A stretch of 64,000 nt of DNA from Vreelandella subglaciescola (GCF_900142895.1 NZ_LT670847.1:2604001-2668000); one strand, 5' to 3'; positions 1 to 9,449 are shown, numbered from the stretch's first letter. Notes: generated by a model from the sequence alone, not told the origin. Numbers and translations are program-made.

Positions 1-1
1 C

Positions 2-823
<822 letters not shown>

Positions 824-851
824 GATCGCCAACCAAAGACCGCAAAATCGT

Positions 852-874
852 CCGGCGGGCGCCATGCTCGCCGG
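852..874 (+). terminator. Hairpin after nirS (weak terminator or mRNA-end stabiliser)
   Basis: A 9-bp GC-rich stem (CCGGCGGGC / GCTCGCCGG, one G-U pair, 5-nt loop) lies 30 bp after the nirS stop. It has no T-run, so full termination is unlikely. It may protect the 3' end of nirS mRNA and reduce read-through into the biosynthesis genes. Its position also argues against the upstream ATG at 864 as the nirD start. Confidence 0.4.
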
Positions 875-923
875 CTCTTCGGCACACTCACATGCGCCGG
901 AGACAGACACCGGAGGGCCGCTC

Positions 924-1490
924 ATGCCGAATCAAATGCACCATCAAACGCGCCATCTTGATCCGCTTGATCCGCGAGAGCTGGACGCCCTCGACCGCCG
1001 CCTGCTGGATACCTGCCAGCGCGGTATGCCCGTTGAACCGAAGCCTTTCCTGACATTGGCCCAGCGCCTAAACACGACGGAAAGCGATATTCTGGACCGC
1101 CTTGCGCGGCTGCACGCCGTGGGCGTGATCAGCCGTGCAGGGCCGGTGTTTGACCACGCCCGAGCCGGTGCCAGCCTGCTGGCCGCCGTCGCGGCGCAAA
1201 AGGCCGAATGCGACGCCGTGGCCGCCGAGATCAACCGCGCGCCGGGCATCAATCATAACTACCTGCGCGACGCCGCCTGCGGCTACAACCTCTGGTTTGT
1301 GATGACCGCCCCCGACGAGGCCGAGCTGGACGCACGCCTTGCGGCACTTGAAGTGCGCCTTGATCGGGCGGTGCTGCGACTGCCCATGCTTGAAAGCTTC
1401 CATATTGATCTGGCGTTTCCGCTGCCCTGGGACGAGCTGGATAAGACTGAGCTGGATAAGAATGAGCTGGATGCCGAGGCATGCCTATGA
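924..1490 (+). CDS. nirD: Siroheme decarboxylase subunit, NirD-type (Lrp/AsnC fold)
   Basis: One of four paralogous Lrp/AsnC-like proteins that act together to decarboxylate siroheme at C12 and C18 on the way to heme d1; the role is known from NirDLGH and AhbAB work. The N-terminal ~70 residues form a winged-helix-like part. The second half carries HNYLRDAACGYNLWFV, the signature of the D/G type. The ATG at 924 is chosen because GGAGG sits 7 bases upstream. The ATG at 864 lacks a ribosome binding site and would overlap the post-nirS hairpin. The protein is 188 residues, longer than typical NirD because of a C-terminal tail built on three 15-bp repeats (ELDKT, ELDKN, ELDAE). The 3' end overlaps nirL. 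Confidence 0.85.
   Translation: MPNQMHHQTRHLDPLDPRELDALDRRLLDTCQRGMPVEPKPFLTLAQRLNTTESDILDRLARLHAVGVISRAGPVFDHARAGASLLAAVAAQKAECDAVAAEINRAPGINHNYLRDAACGYNLWFVMTAPDEAELDARLAALEVRLDRAVLRLPMLESFHIDLAFPLPWDELDKTELDKNELDAEACL
1434..1478 (+). repeat. In-frame 15-bp tandem repeat at the 3' end of nirD
   Basis: Three consecutive 15-bp units begin at 1434, 1449 and 1464, each opening with GAGCTGGAT. The first two are near identical and the third has diverged. They encode ELDKT-ELDKN-ELDAE and lengthen the acidic tail of NirD. The third unit also supplies the GAGG used as the nirL ribosome binding site. Confidence 0.75.
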
Positions 1491-2002
1491 ACCGCCGGGA
1501 CGCCGAAAGCGAACGCCGCCTGAAGTGCCTGCTAGAACAGGGCCTGCCGCTGGTGTCGCGCCCCTGGCGTGAGCTTGCCGAGTCGGCCGGTATGAGCGAA
1601 GGCGAGGCCATCACCTGCGCCCGGGAATGGCAGGAAGACGGCCTGATCAAACGCATGGGGCTGGTGGTGCGCCACCGCCGGTTGGGCATGGCGGCCAACG
1701 CCATGGTGGTGTGGAACGTCGCCGATGAGCACGTCAGCGCCGTGGGCCGGGCGCTTGCCGCAGAGCCGGCGGTGACGCTGTGCTACCGCCGCCCGCGCCG
1801 GCTACCCGAGTGGCCGTATAGCCTGTTCTGCATGATCCACGGCGTGCGCCGCGAGCGTGTGCTGGCCGAGCTTGAAGCGATCATCGCCCGCCATGGGCTT
1901 GAAGAGGTGGCGCATCAGGTGCTGTTCAGCCACCACGCCTATCGCCAGCGCGGCGGGCGCTACGCGAGCGATCCGCGCTATACCGAGGAGACACGCCCAT
2001 GA
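1487..2002 (+). CDS. nirL: Siroheme decarboxylase subunit, NirL-type
   Basis: Second of the four Lrp/AsnC-like heme d1 proteins (171 residues). It belongs to the L/H type: the motif LCYRRPRRLPEWPYSLF near residue 97 is the counterpart of the HNY..NLWFV motif in the D/G type. An in-frame ATG exists at 1481, but the GAGG at 1476-1479 is one base from it and 7 bases from the ATG at 1487, so 1487 is preferred. That choice gives the classic ATGA overlap with nirD. Expected to pair with NirD as a heterodimer, by analogy with AhbA/AhbB. Confidence 0.87.
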   Translation: MNRRDAESERRLKCLLEQGLPLVSRPWRELAESAGMSEGEAITCAREWQEDGLIKRMGLVVRHRRLGMAANAMVVWNVADEHVSAVGRALAAEPAVTLCYRRPRRLPEWPYSLFCMIHGVRRERVLAELEAIIARHGLEEVAHQVLFSHHAYRQRGGRYASDPRYTEETRP

Positions 2003-2457
2003 CGGCCGCCGAGCTTGACGCCACCGACCGGACGATTATCAACCGCCTGCAGGACGGCCTGCCGCTGGTCGAGCGGCCGTTTGCTCGGGTCGCCGAGGAG
2101 CTGGGGCTGGGTGAAGGCCGGCTGTTATACCGGCTGGAGCAGCTGCGCGAGCGCGGCGTGCTGACCCGCTTTGGCCCCATGTACCACGCCGAGCGCCTCG
2201 GCGGCGGGTTGACCCTTGCCGCCCTGGCCGTGCCCGAAGACGACTTTGATCGGGTCGTGGAGCAGGTCAATGCCTTTGCCGAAGTCGCCCACAACTACCG
2301 CCGCGAGCACGCGCTCAACATGTGGTTTGTGCTGGCCACCGAAACGCCCGAGCGCATCGCCGAGGTCATCAACGAGATCGAGGCCGAAACGGGGTTTGCC
2401 GTCTACAACATGCCCAAGGAGGAGGAGTTTCATGTACGACTCCATCTGCCGGTCTGA
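1999..2457 (+). CDS. nirG: Siroheme decarboxylase subunit, NirG-type
   Basis: Third Lrp/AsnC-like heme d1 protein (152 residues). It has the D/G-type signature HNYRREHALNMWFVLATE around residue 98 and an N-terminal helix-turn-helix-like domain (residues 1-60). The start ATG overlaps the nirL stop as ATGA, with GAGGAG 8 bases upstream, so translation is probably coupled. Despite the transcription-factor fold, proteins of this cluster are enzymes of siroheme decarboxylation, not regulators. Automatic annotation often calls them AsnC-family regulators. Confidence 0.87.
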   Translation: MTAAELDATDRTIINRLQDGLPLVERPFARVAEELGLGEGRLLYRLEQLRERGVLTRFGPMYHAERLGGGLTLAALAVPEDDFDRVVEQVNAFAEVAHNYRREHALNMWFVLATETPERIAEVINEIEAETGFAVYNMPKEEEFHVRLHLPV

Positions 2458-2977
2458 GCCGGACAGCGTAGCGGCCATACCGGCCTTTGCCCCGGACGCC
2501 GTCGATCGCGCCATTGTATTGGCCACCCAGGCGGGGCTACCGCTTTATCCGGACCCCTGGGGGGCCGTGGGCGAGCAGGTCGGCATCGGCGGCGATGACG
2601 TGCTCGCGCGCATGCAGGCCATGCACAAGGCCGGGGTGATTCGTCGGGTGGCGGCGGTGCCCAACCATTACCGGCTGGGCTACGTGGCCAACGGCATGAG
2701 CGTGTGGGACGTAGACGACGCCGAGATTGACCGTCTGGGTCGTGACGTCGCCGGCGTGGCGGGCGTGAGCCACTGCTACCGCCGCCCGCGCCACCTGCCG
2801 CACTGGCCGTACAACCTGTTTGCCATGCTCCACGGCAAAAACCGCGATGAAGTGGAGCGCCAGGCCGAAGCCCTGCGCATCAGGCTGGGCAGCGCTTGCC
2901 GGGGCTATCGCATTTTGTACAGCTCGCGGATTTTGAAAAAGACCGGCCTGCGCCTGGCGGGCGCGGGCAAATCATAA
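2432..2977 (+). CDS. nirH: Siroheme decarboxylase subunit, NirH-type
   Basis: Fourth Lrp/AsnC-like protein of the heme d1 set (181 residues), L/H type, with CYRRPRHLPHWPYNLFAM near residue 117. The ATG at 2432 is preceded by a strong AAGGAGGAGG and lies inside the last 26 bases of nirG, so the two are translationally coupled. The same frame stays open further upstream, but only as a shadow of nirG. Closely parallel to nirL in sequence, consistent with a NirDL/NirGH duplication. Confidence 0.87.
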   Translation: MYDSICRSEPDSVAAIPAFAPDAVDRAIVLATQAGLPLYPDPWGAVGEQVGIGGDDVLARMQAMHKAGVIRRVAAVPNHYRLGYVANGMSVWDVDDAEIDRLGRDVAGVAGVSHCYRRPRHLPHWPYNLFAMLHGKNRDEVERQAEALRIRLGSACRGYRILYSSRILKKTGLRLAGAGKS

Positions 2978-2992
2978 GCGGGGGAAGACGCC

Positions 2993-4210
2993 ATGTTTCG
3001 TGTCACACGCTATATGCAGTCGCTGTTGGCTCCGGAGATTGGGGTTAATAAAAAAGCACCCCCGGCGCGCAAGCCCAAGGGCCCGGTGGTGATCTGGAAT
3101 CTGATCCGGCGCTGCAACCTGACCTGCAAGCACTGCTACACCACCTCGGCGGATATCGACTTTGCCGGCGAGCTATCCACCGCCGAGGCGCTCGACGTGC
3201 TCGACGACCTCAAGGCGTTTCACGTCCCGGCGCTGATTCTCTCCGGCGGCGAGCCGCTGATGCGCCCGGATATTTTCGAGCTGTCCCGCCGCGCTCGGGA
3301 GCTGGGCATTTACACCGGGCTTTCCACCAACGGCACGTTGATTAACGAAACCAACATCGACGCTATCGAAGCGGTGGGCTACGACTACGTGGGCATCAGC
3401 ATCGACGGCCTGGAAGCCACTCACGACGTCATCCGCCAGCGCAAGGGCGCGTTTCGCGAGTCCATGCACGCGGTCAAGCTGTGCAAGGAACGCGGCATCA
3501 AGGTGGGGCTGCGCTTTACCCTCACCCGGGAAAACGCCGACCAGCTGGGCGATATTCTCGAGCTGATCGACTATCACGACGTCGACAAGTTCTACCTGTC
3601 GCACCTTAACTACGGCGGGCGCGGCCGTCGTCACAGCAAGAACGACGCCTGGCACGAGATGACCCGGGCAGCCATGACGCAGCTGTTTGATCACTGCCGC
3701 GACGAGCTTGAGCGGGGTGTCGTGCGCGAATACGTTACCGGCAACAACGACGCCGACGGCCCCTTTATGCTCCATTGGGCGCAAGAGCACTTCCCCGATC
3801 AGCTGCCGGCGCTGACCGAGCGGCTGACGAACTGGGGCGGCAACGCCTCCGGCGAGTGGATCGCCAATATCGACAACCTCGGCAACGTTCACCCGGATAC
3901 CTTCTGGTGGGATCACCATTTGGGCAGCGTCCGCGAGACGCCGTTTTCCGAGATCTGGCGCGAGACTCAAGACCCGCTGATGCTGGGCTTTCGCCAACGC
4001 CCGCGGCCGCTCAAGGGCCGCTGCGGTGAATGCCGCTACCTGCCCATCTGCAACGGCAACACCCGGGTGCGGGCGTGGAAAGTCACCGGCGACCCTTGGG
4101 CGGAAGACCCCGGCTGCTACCTGACCAACGCCGAAATTGGCCTGGCGGATGCGCCGGTCCGGCAGCTTCACGCGCCGTTTACCCCGATTCAGGCCGTGGA
4201 AATCGTTTAG
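2993..4210 (+). CDS. nirJ: Heme d1 biosynthesis radical SAM protein NirJ
   Basis: Radical SAM enzyme that removes the two propionate side chains from 12,18-didecarboxysiroheme during heme d1 synthesis (role known from the family). The radical SAM cysteines are C41, C45 and C48 in RRCNLTCKHC. The SAM-binding GGEPLM motif follows near residue 85. A C-terminal SPASM-like cysteine group (CGECRYLPIC and a later GCYL) would carry an auxiliary Fe-S cluster. The length (405 residues) suits NirJ. The start lies 15 bases after nirH, with GGGGAAG upstream. Iron-sulfur chemistry implies anaerobic expression. Confidence 0.93.
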   Translation: MFRVTRYMQSLLAPEIGVNKKAPPARKPKGPVVIWNLIRRCNLTCKHCYTTSADIDFAGELSTAEALDVLDDLKAFHVPALILSGGEPLMRPDIFELSRRARELGIYTGLSTNGTLINETNIDAIEAVGYDYVGISIDGLEATHDVIRQRKGAFRESMHAVKLCKERGIKVGLRFTLTRENADQLGDILELIDYHDVDKFYLSHLNYGGRGRRHSKNDAWHEMTRAAMTQLFDHCRDELERGVVREYVTGNNDADGPFMLHWAQEHFPDQLPALTERLTNWGGNASGEWIANIDNLGNVHPDTFWWDHHLGSVRETPFSEIWRETQDPLMLGFRQRPRPLKGRCGECRYLPICNGNTRVRAWKVTGDPWAEDPGCYLTNAEIGLADAPVRQLHAPFTPIQAVEIV

Positions 4211-4252
4211 CGCCGGCCCTCTCTGCAGGACCGGCCTTCAAGGAGTGCTGTC

Positions 4253-5104
4253 ATGGCGTTACATCGCGTGGTATACGACGTGACCGGAGCGACGCTTGCC
4301 CCCGGAGAAGTGGCAATAGTGGGGGCCGGCCCCGGCGATCCGGGGCTTTTGACCTTGCGCGCGCTGGCGCTGATCGAGCAGGCCGACTGCCTGGTATTTG
4401 ACCGCCTGGTCTCGCCCGAGGTGCTGGCGCTGGCCCGGCCCGACGCCCAGCGGTTTTACGTGGGCAAGGCCGCGCGCTGCCATGCCCTGACTCAGGAACA
4501 AACCAACACGCTGCTGGTGCGCCTGGCTCGGGAAAATCAGCGCGTGGTGCGGCTGAAAGGCGGCGACCCTTACATTTTTGGCCGCGGCGGCGAAGAGGCC
4601 GAAGTGCTGGTGACCAACGGCATTGGCTTTCACGCGGTGCCGGGGATCACCTCGGCCCAGGGCTGCGCGGCCTACGCCGGCTTCCCGCTGACCCACCGCG
4701 ACTACGCCCAAAGCGTGACCTTCGTCACCGGCCACTGCAAAAGTGACGGCGCGCTGGCGCTTGACTGGCAGGCGCTGGCCACGCCTCATCACACCACGGT
4801 GTTTTACATGGGGCTGGCCAACGCCGCGCTGATCAGCCGCGAGCTGCAGCGTCATGGGCTGCCGGCAAGCCACCCGGTCGCGCTGGTGGAGCGCGGCACT
4901 ACGCCCGACCAGCGCCGGATCATCACCCGCCTTGGCGACATGACGGCGGCCATCGAGCGGGAAGGACTCACCCCGCCCACGCTTATGGTGGTGGGTGAGG
5001 TCGTGGCGCTTGCCGATACCTTGATGCCGGCTCAGGTCACGACGCCAGTGCCCGCCGCCGTGCCGGTGCTTGCCGACGCCGCCCGGGAGACAATCGCCTT
5101 ATGA
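4253..5104 (+). CDS. nirE: Uroporphyrinogen-III C-methyltransferase NirE
   Basis: SAM-dependent methyltransferase making precorrin-2 from uroporphyrinogen III, the branch point from heme to siroheme and heme d1. Visible motifs are the N-terminal GAGPGDPGLLTLRA and, about 80 residues later, RLKGGDPYIFGRGGEE. Both are diagnostic of the SUMT/CobA family. The protein is a single-domain SUMT of 283 residues, without the CysG dehydrogenase/chelatase part, so another enzyme must oxidise and metallate precorrin-2. The nir location identifies it as NirE rather than the cobalamin paralogue. AAGGAG precedes the ATG, and the stop overlaps nirN as ATGA. Confidence 0.92.
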   Translation: MALHRVVYDVTGATLAPGEVAIVGAGPGDPGLLTLRALALIEQADCLVFDRLVSPEVLALARPDAQRFYVGKAARCHALTQEQTNTLLVRLARENQRVVRLKGGDPYIFGRGGEEAEVLVTNGIGFHAVPGITSAQGCAAYAGFPLTHRDYAQSVTFVTGHCKSDGALALDWQALATPHHTTVFYMGLANAALISRELQRHGLPASHPVALVERGTTPDQRRIITRLGDMTAAIEREGLTPPTLMVVGEVVALADTLMPAQVTTPVPAAVPVLADAARETIAL

Positions 5105-6660
5105 AACGACTTTGCCACGCCCTCGCCCCGCTGATGCTGATGGCCGCCACGCCGGCGCTTGCGGCAGACGCAGACGCCACCGCCGGGCTGTACCAGACCC
5201 ACTGCGCCAGCTGCCACGGCGAGGCGCGGCTGGGCGGGGTTGGCCCGGCGCTGCTGCCGGGGAATCTGTCCCGGCTCAAGCCGGCCGCCGCGGTCGAAGT
5301 GATTACCCACAGCCGCGCGGCCAGCCAAATGCCGGCGTTTGATGACGTGCTTGATGCCGAGCAAATCAAGTCGCTGGCCGAATGGATTTATCGCCCGCCT
5401 GACACCGAGCCGCGCTTTGGCGAGGCCGAGATTTTGGCAAGCCATACCGTGATGCACCCCGACGGCAGCCTGCCGGATAAGCCGCGCTTTGACGCCGATC
5501 CGCTCAATCTGTTCATCGTGGTGGAAACCGGCGATCATCACGCCAGCGTGCTTGACGGCGATACCTTCGAGCGCATTCACCGCTTTGAAACCCGCTACGC
5601 GCTCCACGGCGGCCCCAAATATACCCCGGACGGGCGCTACGTGTTTTTTGGCTCCCGGGATGGCTGGATTACCAAGTTTGACCTCTACAATCTGGAGGTC
5701 GTGGCCGAAGTGCGTGCCGGCATCAACATGCGCAACATTGCCGTTTCCGCCGACGGCCGCTACGTGATGGCGGCCAACTACCTGCCCCACAGCCTGGTGC
5801 TGTTTGACGCCCACAATCTCGACATGATGAAAACCTATCCGGTGAAAAACGCCGCCGGCGAAAGCTCCCGGGTCAGCGCGGTGTACGCCGCGCCGCCAAG
5901 GGGCAGCTTTATTGCCGCACTCAAGGACATCAAGGAGGTCTGGGAAATCCCCTGGCCGCTGCCCACGGAATCGGTGGTTTCCACCGGGCATATGCAAACC
6001 CCGCTGGCGCCGAGCCGGGACCCGGCGTTGGAAAGCTTCAAAGTGCGTCGCATTGGCGTGCCGGACTATCTCGACGACTTCTTTTTCGACCCCGGCTACG
6101 AGCACGTCATCGGTGCCTCAAGAGGCGGGCAGGGCGGCATGGTGGTTAATCTCGACAGCGGCGAAAAAGTCGCCGATCTGCCGCTTGAAGGCATGCCGCA
6201 CCTGGGCTCGGGGATTACCTGGGAGCACGAGGGCCGGCGGGTGATGGCGTTGCCGCATCTGGGCCGGGCCGAAGTGTCGATCATCGATATGCAAAGCTGG
6301 GAGTTGATCAAGACGCTTGAGACCGACGGCCCGGGCTTTTTCATGCGCAGCCACGCAAACTCGCCCTACGCCTGGGTCGATGTGTTCTTCGGCCCCCACC
6401 GCGACCGCGTCCACGTGATCGACAAGCAAAGCCTAGAGATCGTCAAAACCCTGACGCCCGAACCGGGCAAAACCGCCGCCCACGTGGAGTTTGACCGCGA
6501 CGGCAAGAAGCTTCTGCTGAGTCTCTGGGAAGACGACGGCGCGGTGATCGTCTACGACGGCGATACCTTGGAGGAGCTTGAGCGCATTCCCATGAGCAAG
6601 CCCTCGGGCAAGTACAACGTATGGAACAAGACGCGCTACGAGGAAGGCACGAGTCACTAG
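5101..6660 (+). CDS. nirN: Dihydro-heme d1 dehydrogenase NirN (cytochrome c plus d1-type propeller)
   Basis: Periplasmic NirS paralogue that oxidises dihydro-heme d1 to heme d1 and hands it on (role known from Pseudomonas NirN). A signal peptide (about residues 1-22, ending ALAADA) is followed by a cytochrome c domain with CASCH (C35, C38, H39) and a long d1-type propeller. The heme c motif separates it from NirF, which lacks that domain. It is 519 residues, slightly longer than typical NirN. It completes the order nirDLGHJEN seen in Pseudomonas aeruginosa. Translation is coupled to nirE through a 4-bp overlap. Confidence 0.9.
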   Translation: MKRLCHALAPLMLMAATPALAADADATAGLYQTHCASCHGEARLGGVGPALLPGNLSRLKPAAAVEVITHSRAASQMPAFDDVLDAEQIKSLAEWIYRPPDTEPRFGEAEILASHTVMHPDGSLPDKPRFDADPLNLFIVVETGDHHASVLDGDTFERIHRFETRYALHGGPKYTPDGRYVFFGSRDGWITKFDLYNLEVVAEVRAGINMRNIAVSADGRYVMAANYLPHSLVLFDAHNLDMMKTYPVKNAAGESSRVSAVYAAPPRGSFIAALKDIKEVWEIPWPLPTESVVSTGHMQTPLAPSRDPALESFKVRRIGVPDYLDDFFFDPGYEHVIGASRGGQGGMVVNLDSGEKVADLPLEGMPHLGSGITWEHEGRRVMALPHLGRAEVSIIDMQSWELIKTLETDGPGFFMRSHANSPYAWVDVFFGPHRDRVHVIDKQSLEIVKTLTPEPGKTAAHVEFDRDGKKLLLSLWEDDGAVIVYDGDTLEELERIPMSKPSGKYNVWNKTRYEEGTSH

Positions 6661-6777
6661 AAAATACCCGTCATTAAGGCGCAGCCGAGCCGGTGGCGCT
6701 GGCCTTTGAGGCACGGCCGGCGGTACGCTGGTCAGCGGGTTTCACATTTGTCTATTCAGCTACAAAAGGGTGCCAAC

Positions 6778-7170
6778 ATGGCCATTTCCAGCTTTAACGA
6801 TCTTCTCGGTGAGGCACGCAGCCAGCCACGCCCCCAGCGGCTTTTGCTGGTGTTTGCCAAGGCTGAACTGCCGGACTTCCCCGATGAGGAGCAGCGTCGG
6901 CAGTTCGAGCAGGGCGAGGGCGGCGTGTTGGCGCCCACGGTGTGTGCGGATAAAACCCCGGACGAGCTGGCGGATATGAACGCGCTGTTAAAAGAAGCGC
7001 AGCAGACCGGTGCCGAGTGGGATCTGTTTTTCGTCGCCGGCATGGACGATATTCAGGGCGACGAAGAGATTCAAAACCAGCTGACCAAAATGACCGAGTC
7101 GCTGCAAATGGGCAATGTTAGCTCGTTTATCGCCTTTGACAAGCAGGGTGAAGCACTCAACCTGGCTTAA
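6778..7170 (+). CDS. Conserved hypothetical protein between nir and nos clusters
   Basis: A 130-residue soluble protein without signal peptide, membrane segment or recognised catalytic motif. It opens MAISSFNDLLGEA and contains RLLLVFAKAELPD. Similar small proteins in pseudomonads are often labelled 'ribonucleotide reductase subunit alpha', but nothing here resembles ribonucleotide reductase, so I do not use that name. The ATG at 6778 fits the conserved N-terminus and has AAGGG upstream; the in-frame ATG at 6706 has no such support. It lies 117 bp after nirN on the same strand and its stop overlaps the nosL stop by 3 bp. Placement suggests, but does not show, a link with denitrification. Confidence 0.75.
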   Translation: MAISSFNDLLGEARSQPRPQRLLLVFAKAELPDFPDEEQRRQFEQGEGGVLAPTVCADKTPDELADMNALLKEAQQTGAEWDLFFVAGMDDIQGDEEIQNQLTKMTESLQMGNVSSFIAFDKQGEALNLA

Positions 7171-7676
7171 TGGGTCGGCTGTGCCAGCCGCTCAAGGGTA
7201 ATCTCGTCAAAGGCAATCAGCTCGCCGCCGTGGTCTTCAATAAAGGCCTCGGCGGCGTTTTTGTCGGCGAAGGGCGCAAGCGTGTGGCCCATGCTGCCGC
7301 GCCGCTCGTGGCCGATGACGTAGACCGCCTCTGCCGCGCGGATAAAGGCGTCATCGTCGGGGCTGTCCCACTGGGTATTGCCCATGTCGTGGACGTAGGC
7401 GTGGGAGAGCTGTGCTTCGTTTTCCGGCTGCTTGAGAAAGGTAAACAGCTCGGCGGTGGAGCAGAACTTCAGCGCCCGGGCGTCGCCGCCCATAAAGGCC
7501 TCGCCCTTGGGGCCAGGGTGCGCGGTAATGGTCATGCCGCAGACGTGGCAGCTATCGCCGCTGGCGATGGGCTCGGGATCAGCCAGCGCCTCGGGCGTTG
7601 ACTCCCCGCAGCCGCTAAGAAGCAGAGCCGCGGCCAGCAGCCCGGCGAGGATAAAATAGCGTGGCAAACGTTGCAT
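7167..7676 (-). CDS. nosL: Copper chaperone lipoprotein NosL
   Basis: Outer lipoprotein that delivers Cu(I) to the NosDFY/NosZ assembly path for N2O reductase (family knowledge). A signal peptide with lipobox LLSGC (lipidated Cys23) is followed by DSCHVCGM (C43, C46, M48), the copper-binding motif. Start choice: the ATG at 7682 directly abuts GAGGAG, whereas the ATG at 7676 has the same GAGGAG at 6 bases, so 7676 is used (169 residues). Last gene of the leftward nos operon, convergent with the small unknown gene. Confidence 0.92.
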   Translation of the reverse strand: MQRLPRYFILAGLLAAALLLSGCGESTPEALADPEPIASGDSCHVCGMTITAHPGPKGEAFMGGDARALKFCSTAELFTFLKQPENEAQLSHAYVHDMGNTQWDSPDDDAFIRAAEAVYVIGHERRGSMGHTLAPFADKNAAEAFIEDHGGELIAFDEITLERLAQPTH

Positions 7677-7701
7677 GGGCATCTCCTCGAGAATATAAAG
7701 T

Positions 7702-8526
7702 TTAGGCGGCGCGGCGCTGAAAGCGCCACAGCGCCAGCCCCAGCGGCAGGGCGGCCCAGCCCAGCAGAAGCGCCGTTAGGGTGGCCGGATGGAACGCCCC
7801 GGGGGCGGCAATCGCGGTCACGCCGGCGTGTTCCCGGGCGGCGGCAAAGCCCGCCAGATTCAACAGCCGGAAACACTCGGTGGGGTTCAATAGCAGCAGC
7901 CAGGCCAGCCAGTCGCCGCCCTGTTTGACGCTGACCAGCAGCGCTAAAAGCGCCAAATCAAACACCAGCACGAAGAAAAACCACACCCCCAGCGCCAGAC
8001 CCGCCGCGCGCTGCTTTTCTGTCGCTCCTACGCTGATCAAATAGGCAAAGGCGATAAAGATCCAGCCCAGCAGCACGGTGCTGGCAATCAATAGGCCCAT
8101 GCCTTGGGCCAGCTCACCCAGTGCGACGCCGTCGGCCCCCAGCGCGATGGTCACCCCGGCGATGCCGAAACCCAGCGTGGTCGCCGCGCCCAGAATCAGC
8201 CCGTGGCCGCAGAACTTGCCCAGCAATAGCGCCGAGCGGCTGATGGGATAGGTCAATAGCAGCTGCAGCGTGCCCGCCTCGCGCTCGCCGACCACGGCGT
8301 CATAGGCCAGCAGCAGGGCAATCAGCGGAATCAGAAACACCGCCAGGGTGGTCAGGCTGACCAGCGTACTCGCCAGCGAGGTAAAGCCTAGCCCGCCGCT
8401 GGCTGCCGCGCCCGCCCAGGCGATGCCCACGGCCATGACAGCGAGTACCAGGGTGATCGACAGCACCCAGCGGTTGCGCAGGCCGTCGCGGAATTCCTTG
8501 CCGGCAATAATCAGTATGGCGTTCAT
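7702..8526 (-). CDS. nosY: NosY, membrane subunit of the NosDFY copper-site assembly ABC transporter
   Basis: Inner-membrane permease of the NosFY ABC complex that works with NosD to assemble the copper centres of N2O reductase in the periplasm. The 274-residue protein has about six hydrophobic segments and the ABC-2-type signature DAVVGEREAGTLQLLLTYP between segments 2 and 3. The ATG overlaps the nosF stop (ATGA), so the two are probably co-translated. The nearby nosL is 25 bp downstream. Confidence 0.93.
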   Translation of the reverse strand: MNAILIIAGKEFRDGLRNRWVLSITLVLAVMAVGIAWAGAAASGGLGFTSLASTLVSLTTLAVFLIPLIALLLAYDAVVGEREAGTLQLLLTYPISRSALLLGKFCGHGLILGAATTLGFGIAGVTIALGADGVALGELAQGMGLLIASTVLLGWIFIAFAYLISVGATEKQRAAGLALGVWFFFVLVFDLALLALLVSVKQGGDWLAWLLLLNPTECFRLLNLAGFAAAREHAGVTAIAAPGAFHPATLTALLLGWAALPLGLALWRFQRRAA

Positions 8527-9449
8527 GGGTGGGCCCCCCGGGAAAAGTGCTGGTAGAGGTGCTCAAGGGTCGGCGGCTCTACGGCGATATCAGTCACGTC
8601 GTGCATCACGGCGAGCTTTCGCAGGGTATCCAGCTTGGCGTATTCGGGCACGGCAAGCTCGGCTCCGCTCGCGTCCTGGGCCAGCAGCGCATGTTCAGGC
8701 TTTTGCGTCAGCGCTTGCCAGCCGTCGCCGGTCAGCCGGCCGCGCACGCGGATCATCACCGGCAGCGCGGCCTCGTGGCGCAGGGTTGCCATGCTGCCAA
8801 GGGCCAGCCGCTGCCCGCCGCCGAGCACCAGCGCGCGGTCAATATACGGTTCGATGCCCGGCAAAATATGCGACGACAGCACCACGGTGCCGCCGCGGCC
8901 GCGCAGCTCGTCAAGGGTGGTGTAGAAGTCTCGGGTGGCCGCCGGATCAAGCCCGGTAGTGGGCTCGTCCAGCAGCACCAGCGAAGGCTCACCGAGCAGC
9001 GCCTGAGCCAGCCCCAGGCGCTGGCGCATGCCTTTGGAGTAGGTTTTGACCCGCCGGCGGGCGGCGTGGCCGAGGCCTACTTTTTCCAGCAGCGTGGGCA
9101 CCTGACGGCGGTCGGCGCGCTTGAGCCGGGCAAAGTAGTCGAGCACCTCCAGGCCGGTCAGCGCTTCATAGAAGCTGACGTTTTCCGGCAGGTAGCCAAG
9201 CCGCTGGCGCAGGCTTGCGGCGTGGCGGCTGTCCGGTGCGCCGCCCAGCACCTCAACGCTTCCGCTGTCTGGCGAGAGCAGGCCGAGTATCAGGTGCATG
9301 GTGGTGGTCTTGCCCGCGCCGTTGTGGCCTAAAAGGGCCAGCACTTCGCCTTGGCCGGCGCTGAAGCTCAGCGTCTCCAGCCGGGTGAGGTTGCCGTGGC
9401 GCAGGGTGACGTCGCTAAACTCAATAACGCTACGTGGCGTGTGGCTCAT
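8523..9449 (-). CDS. nosF: NosF, ATPase of the NosDFY transporter
   Basis: Cytoplasmic ABC ATPase powering NosDFY. The Walker A motif GHNGAGKT is at residues 41-48, the ABC signature is in YSKGMRQRLG, and Walker B is LVLLDEPTTGLD. The frame is open well upstream, but the ATG at 9449 overlaps the nosD stop as ATGA and begins at the position expected for the family (308 residues). Tightly coupled on both sides with nosD and nosY. Confidence 0.93.
   Translation of the reverse strand: MSHTPRSVIEFSDVTLRHGNLTRLETLSFSAGQGEVLALLGHNGAGKTTTMHLILGLLSPDSGSVEVLGGAPDSRHAASLRQRLGYLPENVSFYEALTGLEVLDYFARLKRADRRQVPTLLEKVGLGHAARRRVKTYSKGMRQRLGLAQALLGEPSLVLLDEPTTGLDPAATRDFYTTLDELRGRGGTVVLSSHILPGIEPYIDRALVLGGGQRLALGSMATLRHEAALPVMIRVRGRLTGDGWQALTQKPEHALLAQDASGAELAVPEYAKLDTLRKLAVMHDVTDIAVEPPTLEHLYQHFSRGAHP

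Noticed and set aside
864..926. Upstream ATG for nirD
   Set aside because: No ribosome binding site and overlap with the post-nirS hairpin; GGAGG supports the ATG at 924.
5101..6660. Assignment as NirF or a second NirS
   Set aside because: The CxxCH cytochrome domain excludes NirF. The position after nirJ-nirE and the RLGGVGPALLP heme domain fit NirN better than NirS.
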